Below, in pieces: positions 26,020 to 39,100 of a stretch of 63,488 bases of DNA. A program made the translations under genes and the position numbers. The stretch's first letter is position 1, and each line of letters opens with the position of its first letter. The notes under the pieces were generated by a model that did not search any database, was not told where the DNA came from, and saw only the letters and a list, made by a program, of their open reading frames with translations. The stretch is from NCBI GenBank assembly GCA_904063045.1, contig CAJFCJ010000062.1:1-63488 (forward strand), given 5' to 3'. This stretch comes from Dimorphilus gyrociliatus (lineage: Eukaryota; Annelida; Polychaeta; Dinophilidae).

Positions 26020-29000
26020 ATGACGAAGATCATAATTAATAAGTTTCACGTTGCTGATTATATTGTTTTCGTTGCAGTTTTAATAATATCTGCAGGTATA
26101 GGTCTTTTTTATGCGTTCAGAGGAAGGAAGAGGAAACAAACTACAAGCGAATATTTAATGGCTGGAAGGGATATGAGCATTTTACCGGTTGCTCTATCTT
26201 TGCTGGCTTCTTTTATGTCTGCAATAACACTACTTGGAACTCCAGCCGAAATTTACAAGTTCGGAACAATTTATTGGTGGATTTGGATATCTTATCTTCT
26301 CCTTATTCCAGTTGCTGCGCATGTTTACCTACCCGTTTTTTTTAGATTAAGGTTTCATGAAAACTATTTCTAACTTTTATTCATTGTCACAATAGAGATC
26401 TTTCTATTCAAAATTAGGGTAACATCAGTTTTTGAATACTTGGAAATGAGATTCAATAAAGCAACAAGGCTTATCGGAGCAATTATCTTTAGCGTTCAAA
26501 TGATTCTTTACATGGCGATTGTTCTTTACGCTCCTTCGTTAGCCCTGAATCAAGTAACCGGCTTGAATACGTGGATATCCGTCTTTGCAGTGGGAGTCGT
26601 TTGTACCTTTTATACAACAATTGTTAGTATGCATTTTATACACATTTCCAATACTAAATGAATATGCGTCGTTGGAAACAATCCGAAGCGATTTAAATAT
26701 AAGATCACTATGCAATTTTTAATTGATATTCAACCCAAAATGATTTAATTTTGTGAAATAGTTGAAATATTCAATATGAATTATTCTATTTCTACACAAT
26801 TTTCTTCCTCTTCCTCTGACACCACTCTCTCTTTCTCTCTCTCTCTCTCTTCCTCTCCCTTTCAATATTACTCAAATATACTCATTTTTATTGTCTACTC
26901 TTCTGTTTTTCAAGGGTGGTATGAAAGCCGTTATGTGGACAGACTCTTTCCAAATCATTACAATGTTTGCTGGACTAATCGCAATTCTTGTTAAAGGCTC
27001 TTTGGACTTTGGTGGTTTTGGCAATATATGGAGAATAAATGAAGAAGGAGGTCGAGTTGAATTTAAAGAGTAAATAGCTATTACCTTGATCTAAAACTTT
27101 TACAGAATTTTCAAATTTAATTATGATTTATTGTATAAATATTATTATTATACAAACAGTTTTGACCCTGATCCAATGAAACGTCACACATTTTGGACTC
27201 TTTCGATTGGTGGAATGTTTACCTGGTTGGCAATATATGGAGTTAACCAATCGCAAGTCCAGAGGGCCCTATGCGTACCAAAGTTACGCGATGCTCAAAT
27301 GTATAGTAGTGACATCTATTAATTAGTTGAGAAAAAGTAAACAAAAAATAGGCCTTAGGCAAACTTCAACTCGAAAACTTTACAATCGTTAGAGTAGTGA
27401 AATTATATGTAATTAGTATAAATAATATATTAGGAAAAAGGATACTTGAAAGACATAAAGATTGAGTGAGAGATAGAGAGAGAGAGAGAGAAGGATGAAA
27501 AGATGCTGAGGAGAGCGTGTGTCTTAAGCGTGTATATGTGCGTTAAAAATTCATTTTTCACTCCTTTTCTCCTCTCCTATCTTATGCATATTAAACGCAT
27601 TTTCTCTCTCTCTCTCTCTTAGTTTTTCATACATTTCTTGTAAGCCTATAATATTTGTTTAGTTAATATTCAAATGAAACAAAGGGCTTTACTATTTTCT
27701 CTTTTTACCTTTTTCAGAGCCCTATGGCTTAATTTACCAGGTTTAACAGCTTTATTAACGGTATGTGGACTTTGTGGAATGGTAATTTATGCTCAGTATG
27801 CTGATTGCGATCCCCTTACACTAGGATTGGCTGAGAAATCAGACCAGCTAGTACCTTTATATGTTATGCATAAATTAGGAGATTATCCTGGATTACCTGG
27901 TCTATTTACAGCTTGTTTATTTAGCGGGGCACTCAGGTAAAGAATTAGTTTTACTTTTAAGATGTTCGCTATCAATTTTTTCAATCATTCAGTACAATTT
28001 CCTCTGGATTGAACTCACTTTCAGCAGTTCTCCTACAAGATGTTCTGAGAGAAACCTGTCTTAAGGGAATGACCGAAGGTAGAGCGACCTTATACGCAAA
28101 ACTTCTTGTCGTCCTGTATGGAGCTCTTTGCATTGGGTTGACATTTGTCGCAGCTCAATTGGGAGACGTTCTACAAGCGGCTTTAGGTTTATTTGGTATG
28201 TTGGGAGGCCCAGTTCTAGCCGTCTTTACCTGCGGCATCATTTACCCTTGCATCAACAAGCACGTAAGAATACAGCAAAAATCCTCTTAAATGTATAAAA
28301 AAAGATGAACTTTTACCTCTACTTGTGAATTTTATACATTGCAGGGAGCTGTTTGTGGTTTAGTTACCTCATTGGGAGTAACTTTATGGTGCGGAATAGG
28401 AGCGCAAATTGATAAGCCTTTATCAAAAACCTTGCCTATGAATATATCCGGTTGCGAATTGGATTCATCTTTAAATAATCAAACTCTATATACAACAGTT
28501 GTTTACGAAACCACAACAAACGCGTATGTCAGTCCAACAAAATCTCCATACCAAAGACACGGTTTTAATCATTTTCATGACTTATCCTATTTGTATTACG
28601 GAGTTTTAGCTTCAATAGTTTGTACTATTGTTGCTTTGGTAGTGAGTTGGATAACAGGTTAGCGTCTTTTTAGTACTCTTCTTCATTTTAACACGTTTCC
28701 TTTTTATATAATTTCTTCGAATCAATAAGGTTCAACGAAGAGAGAAGACTTAGATCCTAAGCTCATTATGCCCATTACCGATATCTTTTGTTGTTTCTGC
28801 CCTTCAAATACTCTGGCTTGGTGTAGGTGTTTCATTCCACTCTATAAACCAACACGTGAAGACTATATTGTAGAAAAACCTAAAGAAGATTCCGCCCACG
28901 AAGTAACATCTTTTTCATATTCAATGCTTATTACTATCTTTAATCATAACCAACAAACAGATCAGTAAAATAGACGACACAATCGTTACGCTTCCCTCTA

Positions 29001-29083
29001 CCGATTCGAAGAAGAGTGGAATGGATAATGGAGCGTATGACAGTACCGAATTGGAAGAAGTTGAATTTTCGGCTAAACTATGA
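26020..29083 (+). CDS. Sodium-coupled monocarboxylate transporter (SLC5A8/SLC5A12-like)
   Basis: Nine exons join in frame to 643 residues: 26020-26351, 26418-26622, 26915-27069, 27160-27300, 27718-27936, 27993-28263, 28345-28657, 28730-28902 and 28961-29083. Family marks are [20 protein letters not shown] after TM1, [45 protein letters not shown] followed by [13 protein letters not shown], and DYPGLPGLF. The region [19 protein letters not shown] and the loop [10 protein letters not shown] resemble SMCT1/2. It should import lactate, short-chain fatty acids or similar monocarboxylates with Na+ at the plasma membrane. SMVT (SLC5A6) is the nearest alternative. About thirteen TM helices are expected and the length is normal. 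It lies 640 bp upstream of the nitrilase on the same strand. Confidence 0.93.
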
Positions 29084-29724
29084 AAATTTCAATATAACAA
29101 CTCAAACCAAAAACTTTTTATCGTAAACCGTTGACTAGAGGATACTTAAAGAGTTTCTTCAAACATGAAAAAAAGAGCGGTCTTAATTATTACTGAACTT
29201 AATTGACTTTATTATCTAAAATAATTTAATTATGCTTATTCTTTGTTGATATTAATTAAAAAATATAGTAAAAAAATATCTATTAACTTTTTGTCTTGCT
29301 TTTAATTAAAGACTACACGAGAAAACAACGCATCTAACATACTGTCTTCTCTTTTAAGTTTTTCTTTTTTTCTTCATCTTCCTCCTCCGTCTTCTCCTCC
29401 TCCTCCTCCTCCTCCTCTTCCTCTATTCTTTTTCTTTCCTTTTTCCTTGCTTTAATCTTACCGTCTGAAGCAGATTCTTTAATATTAGGACTTCTTAGCC
29501 TGTATCAACTATTAGTATGGTTCAGAATTCCTCGTCAAAATATGATAAATTGAAAAGGATTTTCGATGTTGTTTGATACATGCAACTATTTTTCGACCTT
29601 TATATCTGGTGCTCAAAACTGATCAACAAACAGATAGACAAAACACAACTAGGGAGAATAAACGCGTAATCAACCAGAGTCGAGAACATTTAGGGAAAGA
29701 TTTTAATAAACCACTCGATTGAAT
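29084..29724. other. Spacer between the SLC5 and nitrilase genes
   Basis: It is AT-rich, with a (CTC)n/TCC run at about 29380-29420. No poly(A) or promoter element can be named with confidence, and I see no gene. Confidence 0.5.
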
Positions 29725-30744
29725 ATGAAAGTTCGAGTTGCAGTTGTTCAAGATTGTCCAAAGCTTTTGGACTTGGAAGGAACTTTGGATAAAATTGAAA
29801 TATTAACAAAAGAAGCGGTAAATGAAAATGCTGAATTAGTTCTCTTTCCAGAAGCTTTCATTTCGGCGTATCCTCGGGGATTAGATACTTCTCCCGGTAA
29901 AGCCAGAGAAGTATGGCTAAAATACTGCAAAAGCTCAATTTTAGTTCCTGGAAAGGAAACAAATCGCTTAGGGAAGGTAGCCAAGTCTTTTTCGATATAC
30001 TTAATTATTGGGGTAATTGAAATTAATCCCTTAAGCCAAGGGACTCTCTACTGCACCTTGTTATATTTCGGTCCCGATGGAAGTTTATTAGGCAAGCATC
30101 GAAAGTTAAAACCAACCGAAAAGGAGAGAGTACTCTGGGGAGAAGGAGACGGGAGTACGCTAAAGGTCTACGATACATCTATAGGTAAAATAGGCGGTCT
30201 CATTTGCTGGGAAAACTATATGCCGTTGGCTAGAATGACAATGTATAGTCAAGGTGTGCAAATTTATCTTGCTCCAAATGCCGACTACTGCAAAGCATGG
30301 CAAAATACAGTTAAGCATATCGCTCGAGAAGGTCGGTGTTATGTGCTGGCCTGCAATCAATACGTGACAAAAGATGATTATCCTCCTGATGTATTTAAGT
30401 TCGAAAGAAATCCAGAAGATGATGATGGTGAAAGCGGTAAGCTATCTTTGTTTTTCTTTGAACACCAGTAAAAACGCAATAGAGGAACAGCAAAACTATG
30501 ATAAAGTGTTAATTTTTTTTTAGATGATAGCGGAACGTTGGACGTGGTTAGTAATGGAGGGAGCGTAATTATATCACCCTATGGAGACGTTATTGCGGGA
30601 CCTTTATTCGGTGGAGCAGGTATTCTTCACGCAACTTTGGACATGGATGATGTAGTCAAAAGCAAATTTGATTTTGACGTAGTGGGCCATTACTCTAGGA
30701 AAGATATTTTTAGCTTTTCTGTTAATAACAAAGAGCAATGTTAA
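29725..30744 (+). CDS. Nitrilase, carbon-nitrogen hydrolase branch 1 (plant/bacterial type)
   Basis: Two exons, 29725-30436 and 30524-30744, give 310 residues. The ATG at 29725 (MKVRVAVVQD) matches the family start. The catalytic triad is present: Glu43 in LFPEAF, Lys127 in HRKLKPT and Cys161 in GGLICWENYMPL. Further branch-1 marks are WGEGDGSTLKVYDT, APNADYCKAWQ, NGGSVIISPYGDVIAGP and the end FDVVGHYSRKDIFSFSVN. This pattern fits true nitrilases (EC 3.5.5.-), which turn nitriles into carboxylic acids and ammonia, rather than the amidase-like NIT1/NIT2 or the beta-ureidopropionases of most animals. The substrate cannot be read from sequence. The product has no signal peptide and is probably cytosolic. 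AATAAA lies at 30852. Confidence 0.93.
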
Positions 30745-31079
30745 TAACGAAAGAAGGAGATATAAATTAAAGAAATACAATCGTTCACAGTTATCTGCTG
30801 ATGCTGATCACGATGATCATGATAATACATTTTAAAGAATGTCTATGTACTAATAAAGCATAATACACGGAAAATAATTAAACTAACATTGCTCGTATTT
30901 TTTAATATTAATAGATATGATCATATATCAACTCCATTTGGATTTCTCTCTATATCAATACTCTAACCCTTCTCGAAGACAGAACGAAATAATCATTAAT
31001 TCAGAGGAAAACCGGTAGAAATGTTATAATGCGCAGTCAATAAAATTGAATACGGTAGGCCTAGAGAATATTGTTGTTT

Positions 31080-31098
31080 GTGACGTAGGTGACGTGAC
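31080..31098 (+). promoter_or_regulatory. Possible CRE/ATF-like element before the CRAL-TRIO gene
   Basis: TGACGTAGGTGACGTGAC contains two TGACGT half-sites in tandem, about 80 bp before the start codon at 31170. This core matches CREB/ATF or bZIP binding sites. Function is inferred from motif and position only. Confidence 0.3.
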
Positions 31099-31169
31099 TC
31101 AAATGTCGAGACCCTGTTGTCCTGTTTCACAAATCGAACGCGTATTTCAGCAGAAGGTCATTAGAAATC

Positions 31170-32176
31170 ATGTCGTACGAATGTAAATTGGATGCAAAGA
31201 CTGTGAAAAAGGCGGAAAATGAGTTATTTGAGACAAAAGAGAAAAGAGAAGAGTGTCTAAAGGAATTAAGAGAAAAATTGAAGAAAAACACTCAATTGGT
31301 ATGTCCAATCGATGAAGATAGATTCTTGCTGAAATTTCTGAGGGCTAGAAAATTCAACACGGAGAGGGCAGAAGAACTTATTATTAAATATTATACGATT
31401 AGAGGGTCGAATCCTAAATTTTGCAGTAAAGTCTATCCATCGATGATGGAGGATATCATAGTGAAGAACATGGCATGCGTTCTACCTGGCAGAACTGAGG
31501 ACGGCTGCGCTGTATATATCTTCAGACCAGGTTAGATAAAGCTATAATTTACAATTAGCCAGTGTGTGTTAATAATAGTTCCCCTTCCCTTTAAGGAAAA
31601 TGGGATCCCGCTGTCCACGACATTAGCTGCTTATTCAAAATGCATTTGCTCAGCCTCGAATGGATTATAGAATCTTTCGAGGACATTCAAGTGCACGGCG
31701 TGAAAATTGTAGGTGATTTATCTGATATGGGATGGAATCACGTTAAGAACTTTTCTCGAGAATACGCAGGATTAGTTACAAGTTTATTTCAAGATGGGTT
31801 TCCCGCCCGTGTAAAGGGTATGAATATTGTAAACGAACCGTCATTCTTTGGCTATCTGTTTGCAATTGTCAAACCATTTATGAAGTCAAAATTTTTATCA
31901 AGAATGCATTTTCACGCCTACGATCTCCACTCCCTTCACAATTCGATTCCTAAAAGCATACTCCCAGAGCATCTCGGCGGCGATGCAGGCGATTGGGACG
32001 ATCTATGCGCCGATTTTTGTACCAAACTAAAGTCGTCGGAGAGTTACTTTCAAGATTTGAGTAAATACAAACTACACGGTATAACCGCCGTAGGTGACTC
32101 TTCCTCAAGTGGAAAGGAAGTTGGAGATGGCACAGCATCAGTTACAGGAACTTTTAAGAAATTGAACGTAGAATAA
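31170..32176 (+). CDS. CRAL-TRIO (Sec14-like) lipid-transfer protein, alpha-TTP/clavesin-like
   Basis: Exons 31170-31530 and 31596-32176 join in frame to 313 residues. The N-terminal helical CRAL-TRIO-N part is marked by EDRFLLKFLRARKFNTERAE. The lipid-binding CRAL-TRIO part has VHGVKIVGDLSDMGW, FQDGFPARVKGMNIVNEPSF and the closing motif SILPEHLGGDAGDWDD. This layout fits tocopherol-transfer, CRALBP and clavesin proteins, which carry hydrophobic ligands or phosphoinositides. The bound lipid is unknown. The C-terminus is Ser/Gly-rich. The only intron is 65 bp. The gene ends tail-to-tail with the adenylate cyclase, 954 bp away. Confidence 0.93.
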
Positions 32177-33130
32177 AAAGGAATAAAAACAAAACACAAA
32201 ATACCTTCTTAAGAATAAATGTCTTTTAATATTAACAATGAAAGTCTAATAATTACATTAACCTAATTATAAAATATACCGTAATATCCTGATGAACAGA
32301 GAAGCAAGAAGAAGCAAAAGAATAGAGAAATGTAATAATGTATAATAAAACAGAAAAGAGAAATATATCACTTGTTTATTTGTCTAAATGAATAATTAGT
32401 TTAAAGTGAATATCATACAATGGAAAAACTTGAATAAAGTTAATAAAAGGAAAGAGAGAGAGAGAGAGAGAGAACAACTACTGTAATGGTTTAACAAGTA
32501 GGTTAGACCATGCATTAATTGCATTCCTCTTAATTGAACGGCGTGTACAAAAAAACATGTAAAATTCTTGAATTTCTTCACTGAATTTCTATCTTTTTCG
32601 TTAGTTTTTTTCAATAAATTCAACTAGAAAAAACAAATGTAATAATTAAAGAGAAAATGATTAATTTGACTAGAATGCGAACGTCTATGCTCTAAGCGCG
32701 TAGAAAATAACACAAAAGCTTACTTTTCTAATTAATTATTACAAATATTTTGCCGTAAGCCAACTGTTGAAAGCTTCATTAAAAAAATGGAATACTTAGA
32801 GAAGAGCTAAGCAAATAGAGCAAATCAGAATTTACGCTTACAGACGGAGGCTCAACATCTATCTATAAATTAAACTTAACATGTAAATAACGTAGACTAT
32901 GACAATATACAATAAATGTATATTGTTGAGATATGTGCATATGCAAAATAGTGTAAGTATAAATGTGCAAAGAACTTTTACATAAGCAAACAAACGTTTA
33001 GATATGTTCGCTATGTCTTTTCGTTGATATTTTGTCATTGCAGTTGATAGCAAAACGTAGATTTTTTTTGTAAAAAAGGAATTGTTGGAATCGTTTAGAA
33101 GAAGAGAAAAGTTATTGGCACGAGTTATCG
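32177..33130. other. Convergent 3' intergenic region
   Basis: It holds the 3' flanks of the CRAL-TRIO (+) and adenylate cyclase (-) genes and a (GA)n run at about 32454-32474. AATAAA at 32214 may end the CRAL-TRIO transcript. I see no gene. Confidence 0.5.
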
Positions 33131-36100
33131 TTAGGTTTTACCAAGAACGAAATAGGTCAACATTTCACCTTTTCCCTTTACTTTGATTAATCCTCTACAT
33201 TCCAGAACGTAGCCGTGCGAGGATAATACATCATAGACCTCGGGCGTTACTTGTATTCTATCGGCTTTTCCGGTCGAATCCATCCGACTTGCTACGTTCA
33301 CTGCATTTCCCCATATGTCGTATTGAGGCTTTCTCGCTCCTATGACTCCTATAGTAAAGAGATAGTTGATGAAGTAAAAGATTTATTGAAAACTCACTAA
33401 TTAACGCTATAAAGCAGAAAGCAAGTAAAGAACGAGAAAAAAAAAGACAAGACAGCATTATCTTACCTGCAACGCAAGGACCAACGTTGATACCTATACA
33501 TTTTAATAAAATATATATAATAAGATAAGGAGAATATTACGATAATGCTACAATTAATGTCACCAACCTATTTTCATCATAAAATTATTGAACGAATGTT
33601 CGTTGACATATTCTAATTGGCGTTTGATAGCAAAAGCATATTCTGTTACAGCGACCACGTGACTCATATCCTGAAAAAAAATTCAATTTTATACATGGAG
33701 AATCAATGTCGGTAAACATTTAAACTAGATCACGCGTTGAACTTGAAGGAGAGAGATTAATAAATCACATAATTTATTCATATTGGTCGTATAGACCAAT
33801 TACTCTAAATGGCATGCGTAGGAATATTTAAATTAAGTTAGGATTAAATTTACTGCCACTACTACTATTACAATCATTACTATACTGCTACTACTACTAC
33901 TACTACTACTAGTACTATTATTATTATTATTGTTATTACTGTTATTGTTATTATTATTATTATTTATTATTGTTGTTGTTGTAGCCATCCTCACTTAGAA
34001 TAGTAATGAGACTACCAGCAATTGCTGCTAAAGTTTTAATATCCTTATCTTAGTCAGTACATCATCGCTGAATGTGTTTAAGACTAGAGATAGAGTGATA
34101 AAAATATCATTCTTTACTCCCTTTATTGTTTACTTGAATAATTGGGAAAAGAAGGAAATGTAATAGAACAGAAGAGTAGAAAGTAAGAACCTTATAGTTT
34201 GTAGACTCTGTTAAACCGGACGCTACCATATAAGTTGAACCAGTCGTCTTAATCTTTTCGATACATCTAAATCTCGTCTCTGATAAGATTTCGTCGTAAT
34301 CCGCAATAATCTCATTTAGTAGTCGTAGACATTCTACGCCTTCATTGTTTCCCTCGAGTTCAATATAGAACTCTGAAAAATTAGATATACTAGCAAACAT
34401 AACGCAAACGTTCTCGCAATCCTGATAATATAAATCTTCGTCCTTCTTATTGACGGTCTTTAAGAAATGTTCAGCTACGTGCATAGGTAAAATATTGCCA
34501 ACTAATTTCAGGTTATAGTCTCTCAAACTTTCCATTTCCTCCTTTTCTTCGTGAGCCTGTAACTTCCAGAGGAAGTCTATTCTGGCCGTACTTTCTACCT
34601 GTTGTGAATGAATGAACAAGGCTATGGTGAAGATGAAGAGGATGACTATTGTTGCATTGTGAAGATCGATAGAAGTCTTTGCATCGTCCATTTGCCGACT
34701 GTAAGGAGATGATCGATTTGTTAACGATTACGTAAAATGAAATAGAAAACTATTCAATTTTCTAGTTTTTTATCTTATTAAGGCGAATAGATAAGTGATG
34801 CGTCGGGAAACTGCTACATAATTTTTTTCAATAGAAATAAAGCATAAACTAAATATTGACTTTCTCTTAAATATTGATGTTTGCTCGCTTCGAGCAATTA
34901 CGAGCTTTTAACGAAATAACTTAATATCGTCTGTTATCCAGCAGTCTCTTCTCTCTTTTTCTACTAAAAGCTTTACTAAAAAAACATTTTTCCTCACTCG
35001 ACATTCGCGTGTAGAACAAAATCTCGGTTTACCGAGAGATCTGGAAACTTCTGTAGAGAGATAAAGAAAGGACGGGTCAAATAACTTTAAAAGGTTAATC
35101 TCCACCTACCTGAGTAACGGAAATGTAAACGGCAGATATTACGATTAGTAGTATTAGCTTTAAAGTTGTACTTGCTTTCAAGAAAACTGCACTTGATATC
35201 ATCGAAACAGCTACACAAAGGGCGATATACTGAAAGATGAAAAAAGAGCAAAGAAAAGGAGATTTTCTGTAAGACTATAGGAGAATAAAAAAGAAAAGAA
35301 CAAAGTTTAATGGTTAATGACTGCAGACCTCTGGAAAATAGGACGTTGAACCAGCTGTACAAATATTCGCTTCGTCATTCATACTTATACCAGCCCACTT
35401 TATATGAGATATATTTACAGAATCTAGTGATATTCCAAACTTTTCAGCCAAGCATTTACGTAAATTTGATTTATAGTCGATAGTAAACTGGAAAATAAAT
35501 AATTTCCTCTTTTTATCTTTAATAATACAAAGTCCAACATCTTTTCAATACCTTTATACAATTGTCTAAGGTAGGTAAAGATATACTTACGAAACATAAG
35601 AAGGACGCCAGGAAGATGACTAGAACAATAAGCGTTGTCAAGATTTGCGCAAGGGTTCGATTTATTGATATTTTCGAGGAGATGCGACGAAAGTCTCTCG
35701 GTAAAAACTGTAATTAAATATTATATTTCATAAGTTTTTAAATATAGGCCTAATTATTCAACTATCTTTCCCTTCATAAATGCTATAAAAGACAGTTGAA
35801 TGATATATTTTGTTTGTCTATTTTTACCGAAAACTTTTCTGCCGAGGTGATAATTAATAGTATAAAGAGCACCAGATTTGCAGATGAAAATATAATACCC
35901 ATTTCAACGGATCTGTATTGAAAATAGTGCGAGAAAGATGTCTCTATTATTAATTAGATAATTAGTTCATTGATTTATCTTATTTATTTGTCGATTAATT
36001 CGTCCGTTTCTTACTTTTAATGTTAATAAGACTATTATCTCTAAGTAAACTAAGTAAAATGATATAAAATGTTTATAAAATTATAAAAAAAGAGTGACAA

Positions 36101-39100
36101 ACCTGGGCAAAATAATGCAAAGTGTGATAGAAATCAATATCAAAATTAAGCAGCAACAAGCAATATGAGATCGCAGCATGACGTCGCGGACGGATGCGTA
36201 CTGACCATTTTTATAATGATGAATAAAGGAGGAGGATGAGGAGGAGGAGGAGGAGGCGAAGGAGGAGAAGGGGTGAAGGAAGAAGAAGAAGAAGAAGAAG
36301 AAGAAGAAGAAGAAGAAGAGAAGAAGAGAAAATAAAATAGACAAGGATTAATAATATTTTTCTATAAAAAATGTTGACAAGGATCTTACCTTTCTCTCCA
36401 GCTGCTTGTCTTTAAAAGTAAGCAGCAGTAATTTGACATATTCTGATCGAAGTCGATCAATACTACGAGCGTCGATAGCTCTACTCAAATACTCATTTAC
36501 TTCATCTTCCGTTCCCTTGATCCCTTCATCCTTGCCCAAACCCAGTCTAGCATGAATGATAAAGAAAAGGAGAAAATATATTTTTACTAAGCTTTTTTGC
36601 TTGTTGCGCATTTTTTCAAAAAGAATTATATTTACTTATGATGTATAGTAGACTGAGGATCGTCGTTGGCACCCATTCGACGTCCAGTTCCTGCAGCTGC
36701 ACTGACCTTAGAAGTAACATGCTTTTGCTAAAAGTTGCAGTAGGAGAAAAAAAGAAAGAGAAAGAAGATTGAAAGATGAAAAATGTTAAAGAGAAAATAT
36801 ATAGAAAAAGACTATAGGTGTGATAAGATAAAAAGGTAAGCATGTATAGGAATAGAATACTATCTACAACTAAATACTAGAGTTTATTGCGGTATCTTTA
36901 TCTAAAGAGAGAAGAAGATAAAAATAAAGAGTTATACCCTCGTTACTTCACTTCTGATAAGAAAAGTTTTAATGTTATTTAATTTCAAGTATTCGTGTCG
37001 ATCGGTTCCGTTTCCAGGCTCCATTTCGTAATCAGATTCAAGTAGATTAGCAACCTCTTGCGTAACGTGAACCCTCCTAAAGATATATTCAACTATTTAA
37101 AGGTATTTAAAAGGTAAATGAGTCGATAAATAAAATCAATTTACTATGGTAATTAAGCTGCCTTTTATGTAAATGAGCACTGTTAGTCAATTTGTTACTG
37201 TAATTACGGTGATCTTAATTCAAAAAAGAAAGAAAGGAAAAACTGGTAAAAACTTATATTCTTATAAAATATTTATAAATAGAAGCAAAATTGCTTCATA
37301 TCGTGTTTTTATCGATGGAAAATTATGTCTCTTAACTCGATTAGAGAGAGAGTTTCATCCCTAATGTTTCTACATCACATCTTTCACTTCTTTTCTTTCT
37401 TTCTATAGAAACAATTGCTAAATAGTTCATATACAATGCTTATATAATATGCCACTGTACTATTATAATATACCTCACTCTCTATTTTATAAAGTGTACT
37501 TTCTCTTTTTGAAAGATTATTTTTAGTACATGAATTATCAATACAGAGAATGCACTATAAATATTTTCTATAATGCTTGTTTTCTCAGTCTCTCTCTCTC
37601 TCTCTCTTTCGATCTCTCTCTCACTCTCTCTCTCGCTCTCTCTCTCGCTCGTTACTCACCCTGGGACACCTCCAGCCTCCATATAATTGGCTAAAGTAAC
37701 GTCGTTTGACCAAACGTCGAATTGCCATTTTCTCAAACCTAAAACTCCGCAGTGAACTCTTCCAGTATGAACCCCTACTCTCATATTAAGTTCTTCAACG
37801 CCCGTTAAATCTCTTACCATTCTATTGAAAGAATAAAGTTGTAATTTTAATTATATTGAATATTAATTAAGCAAAGGTACTTACGCTATCGCATCGATCA
37901 TATCCAATCCCATCTCTACACAACAATGAGCGTGATTCAGTCTTGCTTCTGGTAATCCGCTTACGCAATAATACTATTTAAAGCAAAGAAAAAATAATAT
38001 AGGAATAAATCTATCAATAATTTGTTGCGCGCATTAAACTTTCATTGTTTACTTGTAGTTAAATTAACTAATAAAGATAAAGGTGACAGTTAGGTCGGAA
38101 GGGTTAATGGCGTCACTAAACGTTTTATGATATTGAATAGCGTTTGATTACTTAGCGGCAGAAAAAGAGTTGACAGTTTTACGTGTTCGTAGGTAAGAAC
38201 AACCGGTACAGCGCTGACAATCGATAAATAACAGCCATAAATATGAAAGGGACAATATATCATATATACAGTATACATTGTATAAGGTATATAAACATAT
38301 ATATATATCGTATTTACGTAAACTTGAACTGTTTCCAATGAGTTCTGCCTCTTTACGTTACTGTTTTACCGTTAAATGGAACAGTTCGTTAAGCGTTCTA
38401 AGAGGCGACTTAAAGAAGAAAAGCAATTTTTTCACTATAATTTGATTTTACCTAATTTCGTCAGAGAATAAAATATATACAAACAAGCAGCGCCTGATTT
38501 ATTATTTGGCAAACGAATCTTTTACCTTTTACTATACTTAGTACAGAGTATAATACCATGTATAATGAGGTCTTTCCTTCGACTCTGTATTTTGTATGTG
38601 GTGCTTTTTGTATTAGGTATATTTTATATTCTCTTAAGAATAAGAAATTGGGTCTATTACGAATTTTATAAAGTCGGACTCTCCACCTATTTTTAATCTA
38701 TCCATCTATTAGTATATACTTAACAATTATTTTCCTTTGAGCTCTTTCTTTCTCTCTCTCTCTCTCTCTCTCTCCCTACTGCCTACTTTTTTGATATTTT
38801 TTGTAAATTTAGCAATCTTTTCCCTGTTAACTCTGTTATTTCATATATACTGTCAACTTGTTGTTTTCATCTTCTCCTTTTATGTACTCGCCGCAAAATC
38901 TTATCTATTTAAAGACGCAGTTAGTTTCATATGCATATACTGTATAGTATTAGTATTAATTAGTATATATACAGTATATACAGTATAAAAAATGCATTTA
39001 TAGGCGAAATTCTAACAAATAAACAGTTCTACTTACGCAATCGCCCAATATTTTTATCCTCAGGCAGTGATTTTCCATAGCTAGCTTATCGAAACGAGCG

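Noticed and set aside
29748-30360. Minus-strand ORFs inside the nitrilase
   Set aside because: Shadows of the conserved nitrilase frame, which has the full catalytic triad.
33840-33975. CRISPR-like or satellite array
   Set aside because: Simple triplet runs without spacers or a unit repeat longer than 3 bases.
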